NCBI RefSeq assembly: GCF_028204155.1
Contig: NZ_JAQLOI010000001.1
Location: forward strand, 2,790,001-2,854,000
Length of the DNA: 64,000 nucleotides
Direction: 5' to 3'
From: Vibrio algarum
GTDB taxonomy: Bacteria; Pseudomonadota; Gammaproteobacteria; Enterobacterales; Vibrionaceae
The notes under the pieces were generated by a model. It was not told where the DNA came from. It ran no database searches and worked only from the letters and a program-made list of their open reading frames with translations. Shown here piece after piece: positions 54,095 to 63,151 of this stretch; within the stretch, counting starts at the first letter, position 1, and each line of letters opens with the position of its first letter. Made by a program: the position numbers and the translations under genes.

Positions 54095-54444
54095 GGACTC
54101 AAACTCATGCTAAAAGAGAAAATATTAGTCGTTTTTCGCTTAATTTTTCTCTTTTTTACAGAACTGTCATGTATCTGTAATACAATGTATATACCATCGC
54201 TGCAATGGTTAATTCAATACAAACTTATAGGCGTTGCATTCGGTAAATACTATGACATTAAATCAGCTAAATTGGATTGCTGTAGGTGTTGCACTACTGT
54301 TTATCTTAACTCTGTAGCATCTCCCAAAGTTTAAACAAAAACGCTCATTACTGGGCGTTTTTTGTTTAAGAAGCATAACAACTCTTGATATTAGACACCG
54401 TTACCCATATTTAAAGAGAAACAATATTAATTAAGGGAAACCCC
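54095..54444. other. 350-base gap between the SDR gene and cnoX
   Basis: Contains a possible 21-codon ORF (54252-54317) and a terminator-like hairpin (AACGCTC-ATTACT-GGGCGTT, about 54339-54362) followed by a T-run. The remaining sequence is AT-rich with no recognisable gene. A 75-codon frame starting at 54107 is Cys-rich at its end and has no homology that I can see. Confidence 0.5.
54252..54317 (+). CDS. Possible small membrane peptide
   Basis: Candidate 21-residue ORF, MTLNQLNWIAVGVALLFILTL, which would form a single hydrophobic helix. It ends just before a terminator hairpin. There is no strong ribosome-binding site, and the reading depends on the length of a T-run near 54300. I report it as a weak candidate only. 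Confidence 0.2.
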   Translation: MTLNQLNWIAVGVALLFILTL

Positions 54445-55299
54445 ATGCAGCCTGAGAATATCGTAGAGTTGAACGAACAGAATTTTCGTCAAGTATTAGA
54501 GCAATCCGTTCAACACCCTGTTCTCATCCATTTTTGGGCACCAATGAGCCCTGAAAGTGCCGAGATAATTCCTCAATTACAATCACTAACCCAACAATAT
54601 AAAGGTGCATTTACTCTCGCGCTACTCAACTGTGAGCAAGAACAAGCGATCGCAAGTCAGTTTGGTGTGCAGGCTCTACCCACCATTGCATTATTTGCAA
54701 ATGGTCAACCTATAGATGGATTAGGCGGACCTCAACCACTTGAAGCTATCGTAGAAATGCTCAATAAACATCTACCTAGCCAAGATGAATTAACCTTAAA
54801 AGACGCGCTAGATAAACTGCAATCGGGTGAACATGAACAAGCGTTAACTCTTATCAATAGCTTGCCAGAAGATCTAAAAACGCGAGGCGATATTAAACTT
54901 GCGACTATCGACTGCCTGCTAGAAACTCAACAGTTTGAACAAGCTAAATCGCTGCTAAGTCATATTCCATTAGAATATCAAGACAATTATTATAAAGGTT
55001 TAGTCGCAAAACTAGAGCTACATGAACAAGCGGCTGACAGTCCAGAGATTCAATCATTAGAAAACCGCTATAGCCAAGACCTTCTTGATGCTTCTGTCGC
55101 CCTTGAACTCGCACTGCAGTACCATCAAGTTGCCAGAAGCGAAGAATCACTCGAATTATTGTGGTCATTTTTAGTTAAAGATCTCAATGCTGAAGATGGT
55201 GATATGAAAAAAGCATTTATGGATATACTTTCTGCCTTGGGTCAAGGAAATAGCACTGCTGCAAAATACCGTAGGCAATTGTACTCACTGCTCTACTAA
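54445..55299 (+). CDS. cnoX: Thioredoxin-fold co-chaperone CnoX (YbbN)
   Basis: A 284-aa protein with an N-terminal thioredoxin domain (residues 1-108) and C-terminal TPR-like helices (about 115-284). In E. coli, CnoX holds unfolding proteins under hypochlorite stress and passes them to GroEL and DnaK. At the thioredoxin active site the sequence reads HFWAPMSPESAE, so both redox cysteines are absent and it cannot act as an oxidoreductase there. The cis-Pro segment QALPTIALFANG is kept. It lies beside the YbbO-like SDR and qmcA, as in E. coli. Confidence 0.92.
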   Translation: MQPENIVELNEQNFRQVLEQSVQHPVLIHFWAPMSPESAEIIPQLQSLTQQYKGAFTLALLNCEQEQAIASQFGVQALPTIALFANGQPIDGLGGPQPLEAIVEMLNKHLPSQDELTLKDALDKLQSGEHEQALTLINSLPEDLKTRGDIKLATIDCLLETQQFEQAKSLLSHIPLEYQDNYYKGLVAKLELHEQAADSPEIQSLENRYSQDLLDASVALELALQYHQVARSEESLELLWSFLVKDLNAEDGDMKKAFMDILSALGQGNSTAAKYRRQLYSLLY

Positions 55300-55558
55300 T
55301 ACCAATCCGAAAAATTAACTATTGGTAATTTGTGTATGACGATGTTGACTCTCTTCCTTACTTTTTCTACGAATAGAAGATGAGTCAACAATCCTTCTCG
55401 AATACTGTCTATACTTTGATATTCTGACCAAATAATGTACTCCAAGTCGTTTAATACTTGATGTTGTGAGGAAAGTGGGCATATTTTCATCTCAAATATT
55501 TTTATTATTGTTCAATAACTTGTCGTTACGTTTCAGATAAAAACAAGAAGGAAATCAC

Positions 55559-56479
55559 ATGGCTTTAGATGTACTCATTACCATTGCAGTTTTAATCGTT
55601 GTCACCATCGCTTTTATAGCTGCAGGTGTTAAAACCGTTCCTCAGGGAAGTAACTGGACAATCGAGCGATTTGGCCGTTACACCCATACTTTGAAACCTG
55701 GGTTAAACTTAATCATCCCATTTGTTGATAGTATCGGTTCAAAAATCAGCATGATGGAGCGAGTACTTGATATCCCAGCACAAGAAGTGATCTCTAAAGA
55801 TAACGCCAATGTCACTATTGATGCTGTTTGTTTTGTGCAAGTCATCGATGCATCACAAGCTGCTTACGAAGTTAACGACCTCGAGCATGCTATCAGAAAC
55901 CTGACTCTCACCAATATTCGTACTGTTCTTGGTTCTATGGAATTGGATGAAATGCTAAGCCAGAGAGATATGATCAACGTTAAACTTCTATCGATCGTTG
56001 ACGAAGCAACCAACCCTTGGGGCGTAAAAGTTACACGTATCGAAATCAAGGACGTTCAGCCACCAGCTGATCTTACCGCCGCAATGAATGCCCAGATGAA
56101 AGCAGAGCGAAACAAACGTGCTGATGTCCTTTCAGCGGAAGGTGTGCGTCAAGCAGAGATATTAAAAGCCGAAGGCCATAAACAGTCTGCCATCTTGAGA
56201 GCTGAAGGTGAAAAGCAAGCGGCTATCTTACAAGCTGAAGCCCGTGAAAGATCCGCAGAAGCAGAAGCGAGAGCAACAGAAATGGTCTCTCAAGCTATCG
56301 CACAAGGTGATATGCAAGCGGTTAACTACTTCATCGCGCAAGGATACACTGAGGCGATAAAATCAATAGGACAAGCAGAAAACGGGAAGATTATAATGTT
56401 ACCGCTAGAAGCAACAGGATTGATGGGATCCATTGCAGGCATTGCCGAAATGTTTAATCATCAAAAAGATGATAAGTAA
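55559..56479 (+). CDS. qmcA: SPFH/band 7 membrane protein QmcA
   Basis: A 306-aa stomatin-like protein with one N-terminal membrane anchor (about residues 5-25), an SPFH domain (about 25-180, with VPQGSNWTIERFGRYTHTL and NIRTVLGSMELDEMLSQRD), and a long Ala/Glu-rich coiled coil at about 180-260. SPFH proteins form large cage-like oligomers and often bind membrane proteases such as FtsH; E. coli QmcA is of this kind. The ybbJ gene begins nine bases downstream, so SPFH and NfeD form the usual pair. Confidence 0.94.
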   Translation: MALDVLITIAVLIVVTIAFIAAGVKTVPQGSNWTIERFGRYTHTLKPGLNLIIPFVDSIGSKISMMERVLDIPAQEVISKDNANVTIDAVCFVQVIDASQAAYEVNDLEHAIRNLTLTNIRTVLGSMELDEMLSQRDMINVKLLSIVDEATNPWGVKVTRIEIKDVQPPADLTAAMNAQMKAERNKRADVLSAEGVRQAEILKAEGHKQSAILRAEGEKQAAILQAEARERSAEAEARATEMVSQAIAQGDMQAVNYFIAQGYTEAIKSIGQAENGKIIMLPLEATGLMGSIAGIAEMFNHQKDDK

Positions 56480-56488
56480 GGGGGCGTT

Positions 56489-56938
56489 TTGATAGAACTT
56501 CTCAATCAAGTTAATCATTGGCATTGGATCGCATTTGGTCTTGTGTTGCTATCAGGGGAGCTACTCGGTACTGCTGGCTACTTTTTATGGCTTGGTATTT
56601 CCGCTATTTTGGTCGGCATCGTGTTCACGCTATTGCCAATCAGCTGGCAGTTGCAGTGGACGACATTCGCTAGTTTTTCATTAGTCACTACATGGGGATG
56701 GTGGCGTTATCAGCATAAAAAAGATGTGCAATCAGAAGCCGACAGTTCACTAAACCAAAGAGAAAAGCAATTGGTTGGTAAGACAACGAGATTGGAACAA
56801 GATGTTCAAAAAGGCAATTGTCGTATTCGACTAGGTGATACAACTTGGTCAGCGAGAACCCATGAAGACATAGCAGCCGGGACTTTGGTTAAAGTTATTG
56901 ATGTAGATGGCATTGTCGTTACTATCGAGCCCGCATAA
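56489..56938 (+). CDS. ybbJ: NfeD-family protein YbbJ
   Basis: A 149-aa short NfeD protein. Two or three membrane helices (WIAFGLVLLSGELLGTAGYF, ISAILVGIVFTLLPI and the following hydrophobic stretch) lead to a C-terminal OB-fold domain (LVGKTTRLEQDVQKGNCRIR, then TLVKVIDVDGIVVTIEP). NfeD proteins work with SPFH partners, here QmcA. The start is TTG with AGGGGG just upstream, and there is no in-frame ATG nearby. E. coli has the same cueR-ybbJ-qmcA order. Confidence 0.9.
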   Translation: MIELLNQVNHWHWIAFGLVLLSGELLGTAGYFLWLGISAILVGIVFTLLPISWQLQWTTFASFSLVTTWGWWRYQHKKDVQSEADSSLNQREKQLVGKTTRLEQDVQKGNCRIRLGDTTWSARTHEDIAAGTLVKVIDVDGIVVTIEPA

Positions 56939-57020
56939 ATCTTAACTCGTGAGCCTTTATAAATACATTAAGGCTCGCGGGGCTAAACGAAAGTGTGTAT
57001 TTAAAGACACAAACCATCGA

Positions 57021-57410
57021 TTACGATTTCAAATCATCCATAATTGGGCAGGCGTTACCTGAATCTCCTGGGCAGTCTGCTACCCATTTTTCTAACTGAT
57101 TTTTGATTACCGTTAGTTCTGCCAATTTTATTTTTACTTCAGCTAGTTTTTCTTCGGCTCGCCTTTTTACTTCTGCACTCGTTGTTTCTGAATTATTCGC
57201 TAAATGGACTAGGGCTTTACACTCTTCTAATGTGAACCCCACCCTTTTCGCTCTAGCAATAACCAGCAACTCTTCGATATGTGAAGGACTATATTGACGA
57301 TACCCATTAACCGAACGTAATGGTGCCGAAATTAAACCTTTTTCTTCATACAGTCGAATAGATTTTGAAGAAAGCTGAGTCGCTTTCGCCACTTGACTAA
57401 TATTCATCAT
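57021..57410 (-). CDS. cueR: Cu(I)-responsive MerR-family regulator CueR
   Basis: A 129-aa MerR-type activator. The N-terminal winged helix reads NISQVAKATQLSSKSIRLYE and GYRQYSPSHIEEL; a coiled-coil dimerisation helix follows, and the metal loop CPGDSGNACP near the C terminus has two Cys eight residues apart, the Cu(I) pair of CueR (E. coli CPGDDSADCP). It activates copA and related efflux genes by underwinding a long-spacer promoter. No copA is adjacent here. Start ambiguous by one codon (MMNIS or MNIS); AGAGGT precedes it. Confidence 0.93.
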   Translation of the reverse strand: MMNISQVAKATQLSSKSIRLYEEKGLISAPLRSVNGYRQYSPSHIEELLVIARAKRVGFTLEECKALVHLANNSETTSAEVKRRAEEKLAEVKIKLAELTVIKNQLEKWVADCPGDSGNACPIMDDLKS

Positions 57411-57499
57411 ATTTACCTCTTGCAGATTCATAGACCAGCCGCTAAAAAATAAGCTCAGAGGAACCTAGATTTCGTTAACGGCTTTCTAATAAACAATAT

Positions 57500-59515
57500 T
57501 TACGCTTTCAATAAATCAACCAACGCCTGCTCGTCAAGAATTTCAATACCGAGATCTTGTGCTTTCGTCAACTTAGAGCCAGCGGCTTCACCTGCAAACA
57601 GAATATCTGTTTTTTTAGACACACTACCCGTAACCTTAGCCCCTAACGCTTGCAGAGCCGCTTTCGCATCACTTCTATTTAATTGAGACAGTGAGCCAGT
57701 CAAAACCACCACTTTTCCAGCTAAGGGTTGAGGAACATCATTAGACAGTACTTCTATTTCCGGCCAATGAATACCTTGCCGAAGAAGATCAGCAACGACC
57801 TGTCGATTTTTTTCTTGCTTAAAAAAGTAAACAATATGATTAGCAACAATTTCACCAACATCTGAAACTTCGATGAGTTGTTCCAATGTTGCATCTTGTA
57901 CTGCTGGTAAGGTTTTAAAATGTGCCGCTAAGTTCGCCGCCGTTGCTTCCCCAACCTCTCGTATTCCTAATGAATAGAGAAACTTAGCCAACGTGGTCTC
58001 TTTAGAAGCCTGTAAAGCATTGACAACATTTTGTGCCGACTTAGGTCCCATGCGTTCAAGAACGGTTAAAATTCCTGCTGAAAGTTTAAAAAGATCCGCT
58101 GGTGAGTCGACCATCTCTTTATCAACGAGCTGCTCAATGACCTTTACTCCTAGCCCGTCAACATCTAGCGCTTTACGAGAAACAAAGTGTTTTAGCGCTT
58201 CTTTACGCTGAGCCTGACAAACCAGCCCTCCGCTACAACGCGTAACGGCTTCTCCTTCGATTCTCTCTACTGTAGACCCACATACCGGACAAGTCGTTGG
58301 AAAAACTATTTCGCGAGCCTCATCCAGACGTCGATCTAAAACGACACTGGTAATTTGAGGTATTACATCTCCAGCTCGACGAATAATAACGGTATCACCG
58401 ATCATAATTCCTAAACGTTCAATTTCGTCGGCATTGTGTAGCGTCGCATTACTGACCGTTACACCCCCGACAAATACTGGTTCTAATTTCGCGACCGGTG
58501 TAATAGCACCCGTTCGACCTACCTGAAACTCAACATCATTGAGTGTAGTTAGTTCTTCTTGAGCAGGAAACTTATAGGCAATTGCCCAACGGGGCGCTCT
58601 TGCTACGAAGCCTAATTGTTCTTGAATCTCAATATCGTCGACTTTGATCACAACACCGTCTATTTCATACGCAAGCTGTTCTCGGCGTTGCAATATATCT
58701 TCGTAATAGGCTTTAACCTCGCTGAGTGTCTCTAGTTGACTAGTCTCTGGACACATGGGTAAACCCCAGCCTTTAAGCTGTAAAAATCTCTCATAGTGGC
58801 TGTCAGCAAGTTCGATACCCTCTACAACACCCACGCTATAAGCATAGAAATTTAACGGTCTCTTAGCGGTGATACGAGAATCCAATTGCCTTAAACTTCC
58901 CGCTGCAGCATTTCTTGGGTTAACGAACGGTTTAGTGCCGAATTTAAGAGCGTCTTGGTTTAGCCTTTCAAAACCAGCTTTGGGCATAAATACTTCGCCA
59001 CGAACTTCTATTCTAGTAGGCCACCCTTCTCCTTGGAGTATCAGCGGAATTGCAGCGATGGTTCGCACATTCTCAGTGATGTTTTCCCCTGTATTACCAT
59101 CTCCTCTCGTTGCAGCCTGAACGAGTACGCCGTTCTCATATAGCAGACTGACCGCTAATCCATCTAATTTAGGCTCACAACAAAAAGTATTAATATCTTG
59201 ACCTGTTACCCTATCGTCCATTCTTTTTTTAAACGCCTCGAGCTCGTCATCACTAAATGCATTATCGAGAGATAACATAGGGATTTCATGTTGAACTTGT
59301 GTAAAACCATCTAACGGTGCTCCACCAACGCGTTGACTAGGTGAGTCAATCGAAATTAATTCTGGGTGAGTAGCTTCAATTTCCAGAAGCTCCCTCATCA
59401 AGCGATCATATTCAGCATCTGGGACTTGAGGGGCATCCTCAACATAGTATTTTACGCCGTGATAATGCAGTTCTTGTTTAAGTTGATTGAGTCTTTCTTC
59501 GACCGACTGAGGCAT
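57500..59515 (-). CDS. ligA: NAD-dependent DNA ligase LigA
   Basis: A 671-aa replicative ligase with all domains: Ia/adenylation (adenylated Lys in CEPKLDGLAVSLLYENG), OB fold, Cys4 zinc finger (CPVCGSTVER...TRCSGGLVCQAQ), helix-hairpin-helix region (LERMGPKSAQNVVNAL), and BRCT (KVVVLTGSLSQLNRSDAKAA onward to the end). Length equals E. coli LigA (671). It is downstream of zipA on the same strand, the E. coli order, with a terminator between them. Confidence 0.98.
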   Translation of the reverse strand: MPQSVEERLNQLKQELHYHGVKYYVEDAPQVPDAEYDRLMRELLEIEATHPELISIDSPSQRVGGAPLDGFTQVQHEIPMLSLDNAFSDDELEAFKKRMDDRVTGQDINTFCCEPKLDGLAVSLLYENGVLVQAATRGDGNTGENITENVRTIAAIPLILQGEGWPTRIEVRGEVFMPKAGFERLNQDALKFGTKPFVNPRNAAAGSLRQLDSRITAKRPLNFYAYSVGVVEGIELADSHYERFLQLKGWGLPMCPETSQLETLSEVKAYYEDILQRREQLAYEIDGVVIKVDDIEIQEQLGFVARAPRWAIAYKFPAQEELTTLNDVEFQVGRTGAITPVAKLEPVFVGGVTVSNATLHNADEIERLGIMIGDTVIIRRAGDVIPQITSVVLDRRLDEAREIVFPTTCPVCGSTVERIEGEAVTRCSGGLVCQAQRKEALKHFVSRKALDVDGLGVKVIEQLVDKEMVDSPADLFKLSAGILTVLERMGPKSAQNVVNALQASKETTLAKFLYSLGIREVGEATAANLAAHFKTLPAVQDATLEQLIEVSDVGEIVANHIVYFFKQEKNRQVVADLLRQGIHWPEIEVLSNDVPQPLAGKVVVLTGSLSQLNRSDAKAALQALGAKVTGSVSKKTDILFAGEAAGSKLTKAQDLGIEILDEQALVDLLKA

Positions 59516-59551
59516 GTTTTTTTCCTAATCCCGTTTTTAAATCTTAATACT

Positions 59552-59580
59552 ACAAAAAAGGGTTCCAAACGGAACCCTAT
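59552..59580 (-). terminator. zipA terminator
   Basis: Hairpin AGGGTTCC-AAAC-GGAACCCT (59559-59578) with A6 to its left, a U-run in minus-strand RNA, just after zipA and before ligA. Confidence 0.88.
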
Positions 59581-59586
59581 TTGTCA

Positions 59587-60528
59587 CTACACTTCTTTTT
59601 GGGCTCTACGAGCCTTATAGGCTCTTATTTGATTGTGAAAACTTAAGAGCTTATCAGGCGTCATCAGATTACGTTGCTCATCGAGAACATTCCCACCTAA
59701 ATCATCAGCGATCTGTTGGGCAGTTCTAAGCATCACTTTAAAGTTTTGATCTGCCTCACCGAAGCCAGGTAAAGTCATAAAAAATGAAATACCCTTAGTA
59801 GTAAATGTTGCAGGATCATCGTGTTTTAGTGTCCCTGGGTGCATCATATTAGCAACACTAAAAAGCACTTTACCTGTACCTGAAATATCATTATGACGAT
59901 GGAAAATATCCATTTCACCATAAAGCAAACCATGTTGCTGCATACTATCAAATAGCTTTGTCCCAACAAAAGGAGCTTCACCGGCACAGTGAACATTAAT
60001 AACGATAACTTGCATTTCGTCTTCTTGTTCACTCTCTTCTACTATTTCCGTAGAGCTATCCGCTTCTTCGATAGTAACATCAAGCTTTTGTTCTTCTTGC
60101 TCAATTTTTTCGATAAAAGGCTTTTTAGGTTTTAAGGTAATCGCATCATCACCATCGGTAAATATGACTTTTTCTTCCAATGGGTCATCAATATCATCGC
60201 GTAACATGACATGAGGAAACTCTTCATCCTCAGAGGTTTTATTTTTTCCTAGAAGATCATCTTCTATTTCTTCAGGGTCATCTACCCCTAACGGATCATG
60301 AGAAAAATGACGATCCACTCCAAATGCCGTTTCACTTTGATTTTTTAACACCACGTCAAAATCATCATCGGAAACCATTTGGGAAGTGTTTAGCCCATCA
60401 TTAGCAATAACAGATTTTTCTGCGAATTTGCTTTTCCCTTCTTTTTTACTCGTCCAAAGCCCATGGAACAGAAGTGCTGCTATGGCTAGCGCACCAACTA
60501 TAATGAGTACTAATCGCAATTCCTGCAT
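59587..60528 (-). CDS. zipA: Cell division protein ZipA
   Basis: A 313-aa FtsZ-tethering protein. The N-terminal membrane anchor is LRLVLIIVGALAIAALLFHG at 4-23, then a short basic patch (KKEGKSKF), a long acidic, low-complexity linker (about 50-170) and a C-terminal FtsZ-binding domain (VIVINVHCAGEAPFVGTKLF onward, about 173-300). It links the FtsZ ring to the inner membrane and recruits late divisome proteins. It is divergent from cysZ. Confidence 0.95.
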   Translation of the reverse strand: MQELRLVLIIVGALAIAALLFHGLWTSKKEGKSKFAEKSVIANDGLNTSQMVSDDDFDVVLKNQSETAFGVDRHFSHDPLGVDDPEEIEDDLLGKNKTSEDEEFPHVMLRDDIDDPLEEKVIFTDGDDAITLKPKKPFIEKIEQEEQKLDVTIEEADSSTEIVEESEQEDEMQVIVINVHCAGEAPFVGTKLFDSMQQHGLLYGEMDIFHRHNDISGTGKVLFSVANMMHPGTLKHDDPATFTTKGISFFMTLPGFGEADQNFKVMLRTAQQIADDLGGNVLDEQRNLMTPDKLLSFHNQIRAYKARRAQKEV

Positions 60529-60743
60529 TGTTCACTCTCTGCTATATTTGACGAAAAAATCAACATCAAATTGAATATCAATCGGTTAATAGGTCTACTT
60601 TACCAAAAGTGTATGAAGTTTTTGAATAAATTAATACGAGTAGTTACCTTTACCTTGTGACAACTACCACGCTTTTCTCATTTTGAAAGTTTCACAACCC
60701 ATAGGTACAATACCTTTCTATCATTTCACAAAGAGAAATAAAA

Positions 60744-61472
60744 ATGAAACAGAGTGGCTTTGGCTATTTTTTCCAAGGAATAAAACTAGCGCTAACTCCC
60801 GGGATCCGCCGATTTGTTATCTTTCCACTACTAGCTAATATCATTTTAGTTGGTAGCGCCCTATTTTATCTATTCTCTCATCTCAATGATTGGATAACCG
60901 GATGGATGTCATATATACCCGATTGGCTGTCATGGCTATCGTATCTATTGTGGCCAATACTAACAATTACTATCTTAGGTACATTTTCTTACTTATTTAG
61001 TACATTAGCGAATCTTATCGCGGCTCCTTTTAATGGCTTGCTATCCGAAAAAGTTGAAGAAAAGCTATGCGGAAAATTAGATAGCGACCAAAACCTTATA
61101 AGTATCATTAAAGATACACCACGCATTATTTCTCGTGAATTACAAAAAATCGCCTATTTTCTACCTAAAGCAGTGGGATTATTTATTTTGTTACTAATAC
61201 CTGCATTGGGACAAACCGTAGGCCCTGTTCTTTGGTTTATCTTCTCTGCTTGGGTAATGGCTATTCAATACTGTGATTACCCTTTCGACAACCACAAGAT
61301 ACCATTTCATAAAATGCGTCAAGATCTTAAGCAGAATCAAGCAAAAGCTTATGGTTTTGGGTTTTGTGTTGCCTTCTTTACCGCTATTCCAATTTTGAAC
61401 CTTATTGTAATGCCTATTGCAGTCTGTGGAGCAACGGCAATGTGGGTTGAAGAGTTTAAAGATAAGCACTAA
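60744..61472 (+). CDS. cysZ: Sulfate transporter CysZ
   Basis: A 242-aa integral membrane protein mediating sulfate entry for cysteine synthesis. It has four to six hydrophobic segments with the family motifs RRFVIFPLLANIIL, LANLIAAPFNGLLSEKVEE and AWVMAIQYCDYPFDNHK. Length is close to E. coli CysZ (253). It precedes cysK by about 140 bases, as in E. coli, where both respond to CysB. Confidence 0.95.
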   Translation: MKQSGFGYFFQGIKLALTPGIRRFVIFPLLANIILVGSALFYLFSHLNDWITGWMSYIPDWLSWLSYLLWPILTITILGTFSYLFSTLANLIAAPFNGLLSEKVEEKLCGKLDSDQNLISIIKDTPRIISRELQKIAYFLPKAVGLFILLLIPALGQTVGPVLWFIFSAWVMAIQYCDYPFDNHKIPFHKMRQDLKQNQAKAYGFGFCVAFFTAIPILNLIVMPIAVCGATAMWVEEFKDKH

Positions 61473-61611
61473 TTTTGTAAGCAAATCAAAATAATGCAAA
61501 CGTTCATTAATAACATATAACTTTTAGGTCTTTTTCCTTTTTTTAATAGGGCTTATGATTCTAGACAACAACACAACATATGAAATCGCGTGTAGAAAAG
61601 GACAACTAAAC

Positions 61612-62577
61612 ATGAGCAAAATTTTCGAAGATAACTCACTAACTATTGGTCATACACCTCTTGTGCGCCTTAATAAGGTAAGTGGTGGAAAAGTTTTAGC
61701 AAAAATAGAATCTCGTAACCCAAGCTTCAGCGTTAAAGACCGTATTGGTGCAAACATGATTTGGGAAGCGGAAAAGTCAGGTAAATTGAAAGCCGGCGTT
61801 GAACTTGTAGAGCCTACAAGTGGTAATACAGGTATTGCTTTAGCATTTGTTGCTGCAGCGCGCGGATACAAACTGACATTGACTATGCCTGAGTCAATGA
61901 GCCTTGAGCGTCGTAAACTTCTAAAAGCTCTAGGTGCAAAATTAGAGCTAACTGAAGCTGCAAAAGGTATGAAAGGCGCGATAGCCAAAGCGGAAGAAAT
62001 TGTCGCTAGTGACCCTGAAAAATACCTGTTGCTTCAACAATTCAATAACCCAGCTAACCCTGCGGTCCACGAACAAACTACTGGACCAGAGCTTTGGGAT
62101 GCTACAGATGGTGGAATTGATGTCTTTATTGCTGGTGTTGGTACGGGCGGTACGATTACGGGGACATCGCGTTACCTAAAAAGCAAAGGCAAAGAAATTA
62201 CTTCTGTTGCTGTGGAACCTGCAGAATCTCCAGTTATCGCTCAAGCATTAGCCGGTGATGATATCCAACCATCACCACACAAAATTCAAGGTATCGGTGC
62301 TGGATTCATCCCTGAAAACCTAGATTTGTCGCTACTTGATCGAGTTGAAGCTGTGACTTCCGATGAAGCGATTGCAATGGCTCGACGTTTGATGGAAGAA
62401 GAAGGCATCTTAGCGGGTATTTCTTCTGGTGCCGCTGTTGTTGCAGCGAACCGAATTGCCGCACTACCTGAATTTGAAGGCAAGACGATTGTAACCGTAT
62501 TACCAAGTTCAGGTGAGCGTTACCTGAGCACTGCGCTATTTTCTGGGTTGTTTACAGAAAAAGAAAACGCACAATAA
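61612..62577 (+). CDS. cysK: Cysteine synthase A (O-acetylserine sulfhydrylase)
   Basis: A 321-aa PLP enzyme making cysteine from O-acetylserine and sulfide. The PLP Lys is Lys42 in NPSFSVKDRIG, the substrate loop is EPTSGNTGIALA, the phosphate loop is GVGTGGTITGTSRYL, and the C-terminal region includes SSGAAVVAANRIA. The start at MSKIFEDNSLTIGHTPL matches E. coli; a 19-residue upstream extension is not conserved. A strong terminator follows, before ptsH. Confidence 0.97.
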   Translation: MSKIFEDNSLTIGHTPLVRLNKVSGGKVLAKIESRNPSFSVKDRIGANMIWEAEKSGKLKAGVELVEPTSGNTGIALAFVAAARGYKLTLTMPESMSLERRKLLKALGAKLELTEAAKGMKGAIAKAEEIVASDPEKYLLLQQFNNPANPAVHEQTTGPELWDATDGGIDVFIAGVGTGGTITGTSRYLKSKGKEITSVAVEPAESPVIAQALAGDDIQPSPHKIQGIGAGFIPENLDLSLLDRVEAVTSDEAIAMARRLMEEEGILAGISSGAAVVAANRIAALPEFEGKTIVTVLPSSGERYLSTALFSGLFTEKENAQ

Positions 62578-62615
62578 TTTTGTAAAAAAAGTGTGTTCAT
62601 ATCAAATTTTCAGCT

Positions 62616-62642
62616 AAAAAAGCCCCTTTCTGGGGCTTTTTT
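62616..62642 (+). terminator. cysK terminator
   Basis: Hairpin AAAGCCCC-TTTCT-GGGGCTTT followed by a T-run, 40 bases after the cysK stop codon. Confidence 0.9.
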
Positions 62643-62680
62643 ATTGATCCTTATAAATCGTTTGGTACTATCGGGACAGG

Positions 62681-62705
62681 TTTTATTTTGCAGCTTGAAA
62701 TAAAA
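62681..62705. promoter_or_regulatory. Mlc/NagC-type operator upstream of ptsH
   Basis: Perfect inverted repeat, arms TTTTATTT and AAATAAAA around nine bases. The inner TTATTT-N9-AAATAA core matches the shape of Mlc and NagC operators. It lies about 170 bases before ptsH. Mlc controls ptsHI in E. coli. Confidence 0.6.
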
Positions 62706-62875
62706 CAATAAACATAGAGAATTAAGAGATGAGATACAAAACTAGTACAAATGTCTCATCTAACTGGTAAATGGTTTCACATATGTCTTTTTTCTGCTCT
62801 ATATTGCTAAAATTAGACTTATGACCGAGTTAAACTAGTACTTAAACAATAAATAAATCGATTGGGGTATATCAC

Positions 62876-63133
62876 ATGTATCAAAAACAAGTAGAAATCA
62901 CTGCAGAAAACGGTCTTCACACTCGTCCAGCTGCTCAGTTTGTTAAAGAAGCTAAATCATTTGACGCAGACATCACTGTGACTTCTAACGGTAAAAGCGC
63001 AAGCGCTAAAAGCCTATTCAAGCTTCAAACGCTAGGTCTAGTTAAAGGTACTGTTGTTACTTTATCTGCTGAAGGCCCACAAGCTCAAGCGGCTGTAGAT
63101 CACCTAGTAGCTCTTATGGATACACTTGAGTAA
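62876..63133 (+). CDS. ptsH: Phosphocarrier protein HPr
   Basis: An 85-aa PTS phosphocarrier. The phosphorylated His15 is in NGLHTRPAAQF and the conserved Ser46 region is SASAKSLFKLQTL. Length and sequence are as in E. coli HPr (85 aa). It accepts phosphate from enzyme I and passes it to EIIA proteins, including the one needed by the EIIA-less NagE of this genome. GGGG lies upstream of the ATG. ptsI follows across a hairpin. Confidence 0.98.
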   Translation: MYQKQVEITAENGLHTRPAAQFVKEAKSFDADITVTSNGKSASAKSLFKLQTLGLVKGTVVTLSAEGPQAQAAVDHLVALMDTLE

Positions 63134-63151
63134 TAGCTAACAATTCAAAAA

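Noticed and set aside
54107..54334. 75-codon frame after the SDR gene
   Set aside because: No ribosome-binding site, odd Cys-rich end, overlaps a better small ORF in another frame and no family resemblance.
55296..55490. 64-codon minus-strand frame between cnoX and qmcA
   Set aside because: Overlaps the cnoX stop region, lacks a spaced ribosome-binding site and I recognise no family; considered as a mobile-element remnant but no transposase motif is visible.
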